Source: Saprospiraceae bacterium (GTDB lineage Bacteria; Bacteroidota; Bacteroidia; Chitinophagales; Saprospiraceae). Taken from it: a stretch of DNA of 64,000 bases. Each line of letters begins with the position of its first letter. Positions within the stretch are counted from its first letter, which is position 1. The translations under genes were made by a program, and so were the position numbers. Of the stretch, positions 49,139-58,081 are shown piece by piece. The stretch lies in contig JADKAS010000007.1 in assembly GCA_016715245.1 (NCBI GenBank), positions 1 to 64,000 of the forward strand. The letters are read 5' to 3'. The notes under the pieces were generated by a model. It did not search any database. It saw only the letters and a program-made list of their open reading frames with translations, and was not told where the DNA came from.

Positions 49139-50788
49139 CTATTTTTGATTTTTCAAGATATCTAGCTCATTTTTCAGATTCTTGATCTGGGTATTTTGTT
49201 CAATGATGTACAGCATCATTTCTTCAATTTTTTCCATCATCAATGTAGTGACTTCAGCTACTTTAAGCCCCTCTTTTTGAATATATTCCGCAGATGGTAT
49301 ATTGGGTAAATGTTTATTATATAAAATGAATTTTTCAACTTCTTCGATGGGCATTAGTTGGTATTCCTTATCAAAAACATAATCTGCCCATCCTGATTCA
49401 ATAATGAGTTCTGTACTGCGTATAGTGCCATTTACATTAAGTCGATGGGTGGTATTAACCGTTCCTATAGACAGTTTGGTCCCCAGATCCGCCATAATGA
49501 CATCACCGCCTCCTCCGGCTAAAAATACATCGCCACCTCCTCCGGCTATAGAAACACTTCCACCTCCTCCACCTATAAAAACAGGAGCAGGTACAGCATC
49601 ATTTAATGCAAGAAAACCACTTTCAATACTTCCACCATTTATAGAAGTAGTATTATTCAGATCCATACCAAAAACAGATTGACCAAATTTTGCAATTGTG
49701 TAAGAGGAGTCGTTTCCTTTACTAACGTCCAGAAATGCAACAGGAGAGAGATTATTAATCCCTACAAAGCCCGGTTGAAAAGAATTGCTCAAAGGTGTTT
49801 GCAGAATCAGATTTTTGGAAATATTTGCCTGATCACTTGCCAGTAATCTTACATTAATGTGAAGATTATTTGATGTGGAATTGCCAAAAATTTCGCCCAT
49901 AAATGTATTTCCTTCATAAATACCGGTTTTACCATTTATAGAAAAGGGAAAGATTCCATCTGATTTATTAATACCTACTTTATTGGCTAAAATAGAAATA
50001 GCAGGGTTGATCAAATCATTATTGGTCATGAAATTTAATCTGGTATTTGACATCATACCCAGATTGCCATAAGCTACTTCCGGCATATCGGCATATTGTT
50101 GTTCCAATTGAAAAGTCAAGCCCAATTCAGGTTGACCTGCTTCCATCCTCGTCACCCTGAATAATGGTGTTTGACCACTGGCTCCCGGTTCATACACATG
50201 TAATCGGGCTTGCGGATTAGTTGTTCCCAATCCCGTCTTACCTTGTTCGACAATAATAGCCTTGCCTCCTGTACCTGCTACTTCCAGTCCGATAGTTCCT
50301 GAAAATCTTCCTCCGATACCGCCTACCACGTCGATACCGGTTGTTGCTCCCCAAAATTTACCTCCGGTATTTCCGCCCATGCCGTCAACCCCGATTCCAT
50401 CGGCAGCAGTAAATTTTCCCGCAATAGCATTGACAGAGGGTTGAGAATTCTGTAAATGAAAAGCTGCATTATTGATGGATATTCCTTCAAAATAAGGCAA
50501 CTCAAGATTTGCAAGCATGTTTTTCCATACACCATTGACACCTGGATGATAAAAAAAAGATTTTATATCGGTATCGTACACCATCAACCCTGCTGTCGGG
50601 TCAAGAATGGCCAGTCGTTGTGAGGTAGTCATTCTGGGTATAAGTATTCCTCTGTCAAAACTTTTAATATCCAAAATAGCATTTGAATCTGGTGCAGATC
50701 CATCGGTATTTATGGCTACATTTTGTTGAGAAAATAATTCAAAAATGGAAAAAACACACAAGGTTAGGATTAGAATTGTTTGTTTCAT
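49139..50788 (-). CDS. Secreted tail-fibre-like protein with glycine clusters and C-terminal coiled coil
   Basis: 549 residues, intact. Signal peptide MKQTILILTLCVFSIFELFSQ with cleavage before QNVAINTDG. The head pattern NVAINTDGSAPDSNAILDIKS and RGILIPRMTTSQRLAI is common in Bacteroidota secreted proteins that resemble phage tail fibres. Repetitive beta-rich stretches follow (GIGVDGMGGNTGGKFWGATT; GGGGGSVSIAGGGGDVFLAG). The end is YVFDKEYQLMPIEEVEKFI, then a helical coiled coil (MMEKIEEMMLYIIEQNTQIK), probably trimerising. It is the first gene of a pair with the BNR protein and is preceded by an upstream block shared with the FG-GAP gene. Confidence 0.75.
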   Translation of the reverse strand: MKQTILILTLCVFSIFELFSQQNVAINTDGSAPDSNAILDIKSFDRGILIPRMTTSQRLAILDPTAGLMVYDTDIKSFFYHPGVNGVWKNMLANLELPYFEGISINNAAFHLQNSQPSVNAIAGKFTAADGIGVDGMGGNTGGKFWGATTGIDVVGGIGGRFSGTIGLEVAGTGGKAIIVEQGKTGLGTTNPQARLHVYEPGASGQTPLFRVTRMEAGQPELGLTFQLEQQYADMPEVAYGNLGMMSNTRLNFMTNNDLINPAISILANKVGINKSDGIFPFSINGKTGIYEGNTFMGEIFGNSTSNNLHINVRLLASDQANISKNLILQTPLSNSFQPGFVGINNLSPVAFLDVSKGNDSSYTIAKFGQSVFGMDLNNTTSINGGSIESGFLALNDAVPAPVFIGGGGGSVSIAGGGGDVFLAGGGGDVIMADLGTKLSIGTVNTTHRLNVNGTIRSTELIIESGWADYVFDKEYQLMPIEEVEKFILYNKHLPNIPSAEYIQKEGLKVAEVTTLMMEKIEEMMLYIIEQNTQIKNLKNELDILKNQK

Positions 50789-50942
50789 GAAAATTTGATT
50801 TAATTTTGATTATTTGAGGAAAATGTTATAATATCAATTGAAACATGAGGGATAAGCGGTGAGAAATTTCGGTCATGTTAAGCCCAAAACTTCTCTTTAC
50901 TATGCAAAAATGCCTCTAAAACCTTACAAATAAATCACCATT

Positions 50943-50991
50943 GATTAAAGTGTGAGTACTGTCGATTAAGCGGTCAATATTAGGAGATTAA
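50943..50991 (-). promoter_or_regulatory. Three phased GATTAA repeats upstream of the tail-fibre-like gene
   Basis: GATTAA occurs at 50943-50948, 50964-50969 and 50986-50991 (plus-strand reading), spaced 21 and 22 bp, two helical turns. The flanks (CACCATTGATTAAAGTG; CTGTCGATTAAGCGGTCA) recur almost unchanged 2.9 kb away at 53831-53884. The array lies about 155 bp before the ATG at 50788. Spacing of 21-23 bp is typical of LytTR binding sites. Binding is inference. Confidence 0.55.
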
Positions 50992-51074
50992 AGGTAAAAG
51001 TGTAAAAGTAAAAAGGACTGAGAACACCATAGGCGAGCCAATATTTGTAAAGAAGTAGGTAGCATAATATGAAC

Positions 51075-51290
51075 TTATTTATTTTCTAATTATTCAAGCC
51101 TTTTGAGCAGACTTTCATTTTGTATTCTTAATTACTCAATCATGACTTGTTGCTCCTGTACGGCTTTAACAAGTGGAACTACAAACTGGCTGTAGGCTAT
51201 CCGGAGTTCATAAGATTTTCTTCTATTTTTGAATTAATTTCGCGTAAACCAAGATTGATATTAAGATAATTTGGTTCATGTGTATTGAAT
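51075..51290 (-). pseudogene. Decayed C-terminus of a tail-fibre-like protein
   Basis: Read on the minus strand the stretch gives HEPNYLNINLGLREINSKIE, one base shift, then YELRIAYSQFVVPLVKAVQE and, with two in-frame stops, a coiled-coil tail (QVMIE-LRIQNESLLKRLE-LENK). This is the standard end of Bacteroidota tail-fibre-like proteins. It starts just after the stop of the FG-GAP protein (51306), so it may be that gene's lost C-terminal trimerisation segment or the relic of a separate gene. Confidence 0.7.
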
Positions 51291-51305
51291 TTTTACAAAT
51301 AAGTT

Positions 51306-53758
51306 TTATTTTACTCGGCCAAATATTGCAAGACCCATATTTTGAAAATTAGATCCTCCAAGTACAAATCTACGAGTGTATTCATCAATGGAAACAGAAA
51401 CACCTGCATTCATATTATCCTGTCCATTTTCATCATAGACTTTTTCTATTTTTCTCCAATAATTTCCATATGTTTTAAATATGGTTGCTGATCCGTTATT
51501 TGTAAATCCATCTTCCTCATCGAACGGTGCTCCCACCATAGCGTAGTCACCGGAGACGGAGACCGCATATCCAAAATAATCATCATTTTGAGGTATATGG
51601 TTTAAAAGTTTTCCATGATATTGCCAAGTATTGTTAATCGTATTAATTTTAAAAATGGTTGCAGATCCGTTATTTGAAAATCCACCTTCATCATCTCCAT
51701 TTGCACCAATAATCGCATAGTCGCCTGAAATGGAGACAGCAGTTCCAAACCAATCACCACTTTGCGGGTTTACATTTAAAAGTTTAACTTGAAACTCCCA
51801 ATCATTGGTAATAGTATTTCTTTTAAATATGGTGGCTGACCCGGAATCTGTAAATCCATCTTCATCATCATAATATGCTCCAACAATAGCGTAATCTTCT
51901 GATATCGAGACATCATATCCAAAATAATCTAAATTTTGAGGCATGTAATTGATTAAAGTACCCTGAGATTCCCAATCATTGGTAATAGTATTTCTTTTAA
52001 ATATGGTGGCTGAACCGGAATCTGTAAATCCACCTTCATCATCATATCTTGCACCAACAATAGCAAAGTCGCCTGAGATACTGACAGAATACCCAAACCA
52101 ATCACCATTTTGCGGGTTGTTATTCAATAGTTTTCCTTGAGATTCCCAAATATTGGTCATAGTGTTTCTTTTAAATATGGTGGCCGATCCGTTATTGGTT
52201 TTCCATTTTCATCATCTTTAAATGCACCTACAATAGCGTAGTCACCTGATATTGAGACATCACCAAAATTATCAAGACTTGCTTGGTTTTCATTCAATTT
52301 TCCTTGTAATTCCCATGCATGCGTAGTGATATTTCTTTTAAATAAAGTTGCAGATCCGCTATCAGTAAACCCGCCTTCATCATCATTATATGCTCCAACA
52401 ATAGCGTAGTCGCCGGAAATACTGACAGAATATCCAAAATCGTCACCTGATTTTCCTTCCGGATCAGCAACAGGGTGAAAGGCATCAACATTTCCCATAC
52501 TACAATCTCCCCATGATCCTTCTCCCGGTACAGACTCTCCACCGCCACTGCCCATAGCTGCCCAATGCATACTACCGTTTCCATTGTTTGTTAGCACCTG
52601 TCCTTGTTGACCTCCGGATCCATTGGGTTTTATTTCTCCGGTAATTTTTACGTTTCCAATCACATCCAATTTTTCTGTCGGGCTTCCGGTACCTATACCT
52701 ACTCTATCAGTTCCTGCATACATATGATTAGGGTTTCCTCCTTTAAACCATTGACCTAATTCAGGTTTATCTTCTCCATAGTATGTTAATGGTTTCCATT
52801 TATTTCTTTTACCATCATATATTAAGCTAATAGAAGATCCTGCTTTCAATTGTATTGTAGAAGGGTTACTCCCACTACTATTCGGCTCATATAATTCAAT
52901 CATACTTAAACTATCTTGTGCAGTTGGTATCATTTGAGGAAAATCATTATTTGGGTTTCCTAAATGATATATTTTTGTATTATTCAGATGTGTGAAAATA
53001 TAAATAATTTCTCCATCATTACCTCCTGTTATGGTTTTTACATTTGGTGAAATTGATAAACAATCAGGATTTTCTACGATATGAATAATTGATTTTCTCT
53101 TGGCAATGTTGTCAATATTTACATTGAAATTCATGGAAGTTGCACAGTTGACTATGACAGTATCACTTATTAAAGCAAGTTCTCCATTGATAGAAAGTTT
53201 ACTTATTGGATTTGCATCTCCAATACCCACATTTCCATTATTGCTATTACTTATATCGTCGCCACTCAAAGTCCAGTTGCCACTGCCAAAATTATCCAGA
53301 CTATTATAATGACTGGCAGTAATCTCCCATTTATCGATGACGTCATCGTATTTTAAGGTGACGCTTCCACCGGGATACACGGCAAAAGTACCGCCGGTTC
53401 CAGTGAGGATTCTATTGGTAATCAACGCATTGACATCGTCATTATATATTTCCAATGAATGACCTGCACGATTATATAAAGTGATGATCCGGTCATGCTC
53501 CGCAGCCAGGATACCTCCTATCTGAAAATTGCCGGTGGGTCCCATAAGTTTGTAGTGGTTGTATTTGGCAGTGTTTATATCAAGGTCAAGGGTGTTACCG
53601 TCTGCTAAAGTAAGGGTCGCACTTTTTAAAATCAGATCACCGGATACATCTAATTTTGCTTTGGGGTCGGTATTTCCTATACCTACATTTTGACTTTGTA
53701 TAAATTTTGTTTCCAGTAAAAGCAGAATGATAAATCCAATGAGTTTACAATTTTTCAT
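51306..53758 (-). CDS. Secreted tail-fibre-like protein with FG-GAP repeats (one frameshift)
   Basis: Two frames join near 52195: DDENGK should read on as TNNGSATIFKRN if one A were added to the AAAA run. Signal peptide MKNCKLIGFIILLLLETKFIQS, then head-type motifs (NVGIGNTDPKAKLDVSGDL, NVGIGDANPISKLSINGEL, RVGIGTGSPTEKLDVIGNV) as in tail-fibre proteins. From about residue 420 come six or so FG-GAP-like repeats of about 58 residues (SGDYAIVGAYNDDEGGFTDS, GSATIFKRN..W..QGKLL), which usually fold as a beta-propeller. The protein stops without a coiled-coil tail or T9SS domain. The adhesion role is inferred from architecture. It shares its promoter region with the gene at 50788. Confidence 0.8.
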
Positions 53759-53834
53759 AAAAGTATGTGCTATGGTTTATAAAATAATATACCATGCAAA
53801 AATGGATTTAATATATTTAAAATAAATCACCAAT

Positions 53835-53884
53835 GATTAAAGTGCGGTTTCTGTCGATTAAGCGGTCAGTATTGTGAGATTTAA
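53835..53884 (-). promoter_or_regulatory. Three phased GATTAA-type repeats upstream of the FG-GAP gene
   Basis: GATTAA at 53835-53840 and 53856-53861 and GATTTAA at 53878-53884, spaced 21 and 22 bp, in a block nearly identical to 50943-50991. The ATG is at 53758, so the array lies about 80-125 bp upstream. A shared ATTTTTGCAT stretch lies nearer the gene (about 53795-53804) where a -7 box would be expected. Confidence 0.55.
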
Positions 53885-54065
53885 GGTTAAAGTTGAAAGG
53901 TAAAAAGTGCTAATAAAAAGGTATAAACCAAACTGTTATTACATTTACAAACTAAGATGAATAATGAGGATAAAAATGTGTGGGTTTTAGTATGAATGAT
54001 AGAAAACCCTATTTTTATATCGTGGGAAAATCAAAAATTTCCACTTAAAAATTTGCCTGAAAATT

Positions 54066-54195
54066 AAGTCCACTCCGAAAAGACCACACATTTGAAAATC
54101 AAGTAATTTATACCTTGACATAAAGGATAATGTAAGATTATCATGGTAGTGTAATTACTACAAGTCTGTGTTTATTTACTTTTCGGAGTGGACTT
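54066..54195. repeat. 130-bp element with 17-bp terminal inverted repeats and inner hairpins
   Basis: AAGTCCACTCCGAAAAG (54066-54082) is exactly complementary to CTTTTCGGAGTGGACTT (54179-54195). Between them lie two further small hairpins: GATAAT/ATTATC at 54126-54142 and GTAGT/ACTAC at 54146-54161. It sits just past the stop of the MopE-like gene. It could be a non-autonomous mobile element or a folded 3' end. No target-site duplication was found. Confidence 0.6.
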
Positions 54196-54200
54196 TTTAT

Positions 54201-55990
54201 TTATTGTTTTATAAAGATTTTTTGAAAAACTTTTCCACTTTGATCGATTAATAATATGGTATACATGCCATTATTTAAAGTTGATACATCCATATTCTTT
54301 TCAGTTGAATATTTCATTAATTGTCCTACTGAATTATAAATTTGGATGTATTCAAAATCAATATCTGAGATAACTTTTATATAGTCACAAGTTGGATTTG
54401 GATAAATGGAAATTTTAATAGAATTTTTTTCCTCATTGGTGGAGGTAGAAGTTCCAAGGATTCCATCACAATTTTCGTCAACCTGGTTATTTGGTATCTC
54501 AATAGCGTTTGGATTTATATCAAAATTGGAATCATTACAATCTTCAGGAAATCAAATCCATCCTCATCCAGGTCATTTTCTCTGGTATCCGGATTACAAT
54601 CATCGTCGACACCATTGTAAGGGATTTCAGTTTGCCCGGATTTATGTTAGCGTTACTATCATCACAATCAATAGGGTAGTTGTATCCATCCAGGTCGATA
54701 TCATTTTCTCTGGTATTTGGATTACAATCATCGTCGACACCATTGTAAGGGATTTCAGTTTTGCCCGGATTTATGTTAGCGTTATTATCATCACAATCAT
54801 TAGGGTAGTTGTATCCATCCAGGTCGATATCATTTTCTCTGGTATTTGGATTACAATCATCGTCGATTCCATTGTACGGGATTTCGGTTTCACCCGGATT
54901 TATGTTGGCGTTACTATCATCACAATCGGCAGGAAAATTATAACCATCCAGGTCCAGGTCATTGTCCCGGGTGTCAGAACTACAATCATCGTCGATGTTA
55001 TTGTAAGGGATTTCGGTGGCACCGGATTTGTTGGCCGGGGGGTAAGTCAAAGTCGTTGTCCCGGGGGGTTTTCACGTCGATTCCATTGTAGGGTTTCGGC
55101 TTCACCCGGATTTATGTTGGCATTACTATCATCACAATCATCAGGAAAGTTATATCCATCAAAGTCAAAGTCGTTGTCCCGCGTATTTGGATTACAGTCA
55201 TCGTCGATTCCATTGTAAGGGATTTCTGTAGCACCGGGATTAACATTGACATTACTATCGTCACAATCAACGGGGGAATTATAACCATCCAGGTCGAGAT
55301 CATTGTCTCTGGTATCCGGATTGCAATCATCGTCGAGGCCATTGTAAGGAATTTCCGGTGCGCCCGGATTCACTTCAGGATTGTTATCATCACAATCATC
55401 AGAAGCCAGATATCCATCCGCATCATTGTCCGTGGTATCCCAAAGTGAAATACATCCCAATTTAAAATCTCCGGCTTCATTTGCTAAAGTTACGCTTTCA
55501 AGATTGGTAATATAATCCGGAATAACAAATACACCTACAAAAACACCATTTTCATAAACCTGCATCTGATTATAGAAAAAATTCATAGAAAATTGTAAAT
55601 AAATTTCATCACTGGTATAATCATTATTGGAATAAATGTAAAAATCATTATCGTTGCCAAAAAACTTTATGAAAAATCCATCTATGGCAAATATTTTCAC
55701 TTCGACTAAAATTTGAGTACCTGAGGTTGTCGTGCTTCTTTCAATCTGTATAAAATCACCACTTACAAAATTCAGAAAAGCCTGATTTACATCATTACTG
55801 GTGCAGGCCATGTACGCATCTCCATTGTAGGTCACATCTGCTGTAGCATTTGACAAATCAGACCAATTGCCATTTTGAGCACTTATAGGTCCCTGGTTGT
55901 AGTTTTCAAAATCTTCCATGAAGATTAGTTGAGCATTGATTTAAAAAAACTAAAAGTAAAAAATAATGCAATAAGTAAATGTGTTTTCAT
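54201..55990 (-). CDS. MopE-like metal-binding repeat protein with T9SS sorting domain (frameshifted)
   Basis: Begins MKTHLLIALFFTFSFF; one A missing near 55942 hides the join to INAQLIFMEDFENYNQ, a normal signal peptide end. Residues about 25-185 are a beta-sandwich (laminin-G-like) domain. Then come about seven 43-residue repeats: DCDDSNANINPGETEIPYNG, IDDDCNPNTRENDIDLDGYN, the putative metal-binding motif of MopE-type proteins, rich in Asp/Asn for calcium. The end, seen only after two more frame corrections (near 54638, one T missing; near 54553), is a type A T9SS domain (ISIYPNPTCDYIKV, IQIYNSVGQLMKYS, STLNNGMYTILLI, KIFIKQ). It starts 24 bp after the FN3 gene. A garbled stretch at 55020-55105 suggests a collapsed repeat. 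Confidence 0.8.
54550..55440 (-). repeat. 129-bp tandem repeats coding for MopE-like metal-binding motifs
   Basis: The period is 129 bp (for example matching positions 54697 and 54826). Units are up to about 90 percent identical and include near-perfect neighbours at 54640-54890. About seven units are present, and the order is disturbed at 55020-55105, where parts of two units are fused out of frame. Confidence 0.85.
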
Positions 55991-56014
55991 CTTTTTAATG
56001 TTTTAAGATTATTG

Positions 56015-58081
56015 TTAATTTGATTTCCAATCGAGTATGTATATTTCTGATTTGACCTGATTTTCATACATTGCCTGTATTCCATATCGAAGTTTATCAT
56101 GCTTATTTTTGTCAGGTTCACTAAATTCCGTAGCGGAAGGAGGCAGATTTTTATATTGCTCTAAGCCGCTTCCAATATCTTTATACACGATATAAAAAAT
56201 TGGTTTTTTACGGAGATTATTCCATGTAAACCCGGTAATTTCTTTGTCAGCAAGCCATGATAATTTTAATTCTTCAGTGGATTTGTTGGTATAAGCTTTA
56301 ATAGTAAGGGGAAAACATGGCTCGGAGACTAAGTTTACTTTGTCTATTGAGACAATACTGTATTCATACATTTCACCATGAACTAATCCGGTATCCTCAA
56401 ACTTTGTATTTTCTTTCGCTATTATTTTCTTTAGGATTTTAGTGGTATCCGAAAGTAGTTTTCTGGTCACCTCATAAGAAACCACATCATTACTTGGACT
56501 ATGACTCCATTCGATATTCGCCGTTCCATCACCCAAATTATAGTGTACAATCTGCGGAGGTATGGGCGGGATTTTATCGGGTTTTATCAGTTTTATCGGA
56601 GCTGACCTTTTACTATGATTATAACTAATGTCCACAGCACAAACGGCATAATAAATTTCGTCAGTAAGTGTTGTCAACGACAATGTATCATAAAATTCGT
56701 TGGTAGAAAGATATCCTTGTTGGAGACATACAAAATCGTGATTTACCTGATTCGTTCGATACACTCTATATCCGGCCAACTGGTCCAAGGTATCTGTATC
56801 CCATGTTAGCTTTACCATCCCGTTTTGGTCAATAGTTCCCTTAAAATTTTCAGGGACTTTTGGCGGTTCCTTATCCGGGATGAAGTAACGGACGGGATTG
56901 GAATAAGACACATTTCCTGAGGTATCAACTGCTGAAATTTCATAATATGTTGATTTTGTGGTGGCCTTAAAGTTGTCCGTATAGGTATAAGTATTCTTAT
57001 TGAGGATGAGTAAAGTATCCTTTATATTATTGATTTCATTTCCTTTTTTAACAATAAAGTGTTTTACGTCAGCATCAGCTTTTCCGTTTACAAATTTCCA
57101 GTTTAGCTGAATACTTTGTCCGTTGTTATCTTTTTCATTTAACACAATCTCAGAGGGTGGTGTAAGGTCTTTTCCATACCCCATGACGATTTCACTGTAT
57201 CCTGCCGACTCACCAAACGGATCCAAAGCTTCAATTCTATAGTAGTGTTTAATATAATTTACTACACTATCGGTATAATATACAGTAGTATTTCTGTCGT
57301 TGGTCATTGTCAGGAATGGTTTTTTATTTAACCTGGAAAAATTTTTACCATCATTGGATTTTTCAATATTGAAACCGGCCCATCTATACAGGTCTTTGTT
57401 GTGTGGCCATGAAAGTTCAACTGCTTTTTCTTTGGATGTAGTGGTTAAATATTTTGGATTTGTAACAACATCCCACTCGCCATAAGTTGAGAAAGTAATG
57501 GTCGTATCTGACTCAAACAATGGGTGGTTGAAAGCACTATAAATCCGGAAGAATATTTTTTCTTCCTCTTTTATTTTCTCCTTGATAGTGTATCTCAAAC
57601 CCATTTTAGTAGCCGCACTTGCAGAATAATCGCATCCCAATAATGTTATGGAAAAAAGGGATTTTGTCATGGATGCTTTGTCTTTGACATCTTCAATTTC
57701 TGATTTTGAAACGGTTTGTGGCAGATTTCCATACATTAACTGAGCGACCAACATTTCATATTCGTTTTTCTTACTGGCTTCATTATTAAATGCCTCAAGT
57801 GCAGCAGGAGTTATAGGATTAGCAGTTAGTTTTTCCCACTTACTAACTTGATATGGACGTTTGCCGGTTACTTTCAATCGTTCTATCCAGACTCCGGATT
57901 CAATATGAGCGGGTAGTGCATTTGCATCATCAGGTGCCCACCTCAATACGATACTATCAGGATAAGTTTTAGCAATGATCCCATATTTGAGTTTAATTTT
58001 TGGTACTTCATTGGTTTGACAATCAGCTTTAAAAAATAAAGTTATCATCAAAAAGGAGGTCACTAATATACGTGTCATCAT
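56015..58081 (-). CDS. Secreted fibronectin type III repeat protein
   Basis: 688 residues, intact. Signal peptide MMTRILVTSFLMITLFFKADC; the Cys before QTNEV could be lipid-modified, though a plain signal peptide is as likely. An N-terminal domain of about 200 residues of unknown type (IIAKTYPDSIVLRWAPDDAN) is followed by at least four fibronectin-III-like repeats with typical endings (VELSWPHNKDLYRWAGFNIE, YYRIEALDPFGESAGYSEIV, YYEISAVDTSGNVSYSNPV, VKLTWDTDTLDQLAGYRVYR, YYAVCAVDISYNHSKRSAPI). Its start codon overlaps the stop of the upstream giant gene by 4 bp, so the two are translationally coupled. No T9SS domain. Probably a surface partner of the upstream protein. Confidence 0.85.
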   Translation of the reverse strand: MMTRILVTSFLMITLFFKADCQTNEVPKIKLKYGIIAKTYPDSIVLRWAPDDANALPAHIESGVWIERLKVTGKRPYQVSKWEKLTANPITPAALEAFNNEASKKNEYEMLVAQLMYGNLPQTVSKSEIEDVKDKASMTKSLFSITLLGCDYSASAATKMGLRYTIKEKIKEEEKIFFRIYSAFNHPLFESDTTITFSTYGEWDVVTNPKYLTTTSKEKAVELSWPHNKDLYRWAGFNIEKSNDGKNFSRLNKKPFLTMTNDRNTTVYYTDSVVNYIKHYYRIEALDPFGESAGYSEIVMGYGKDLTPPSEIVLNEKDNNGQSIQLNWKFVNGKADADVKHFIVKKGNEINNIKDTLLILNKNTYTYTDNFKATTKSTYYEISAVDTSGNVSYSNPVRYFIPDKEPPKVPENFKGTIDQNGMVKLTWDTDTLDQLAGYRVYRTNQVNHDFVCLQQGYLSTNEFYDTLSLTTLTDEIYYAVCAVDISYNHSKRSAPIKLIKPDKIPPIPPQIVHYNLGDGTANIEWSHSPSNDVVSYEVTRKLLSDTTKILKKIIAKENTKFEDTGLVHGEMYEYSIVSIDKVNLVSEPCFPLTIKAYTNKSTEELKLSWLADKEITGFTWNNLRKKPIFYIVYKDIGSGLEQYKNLPPSATEFSEPDKNKHDKLRYGIQAMYENQVKSEIYILDWKSN

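Larger units (their letters stand above)
53759..54200. other. Intergenic region with phased repeats and a large inverted repeat
   Basis: About 440 bp with no open frame of note. The left part (53796-53900) is the promoter block shared with the region upstream of 50788. The right part (54066-54195) is a nested palindromic stretch. Between them I see only AT-rich spacer. Confidence 0.6.

Noticed and set aside
54066..54195. The inverted repeat as a simple intrinsic terminator for the MopE-like gene
   Set aside because: The arms are almost 100 bp apart and the right arm on the minus strand is not followed by a T-run, so it is not a normal terminator.
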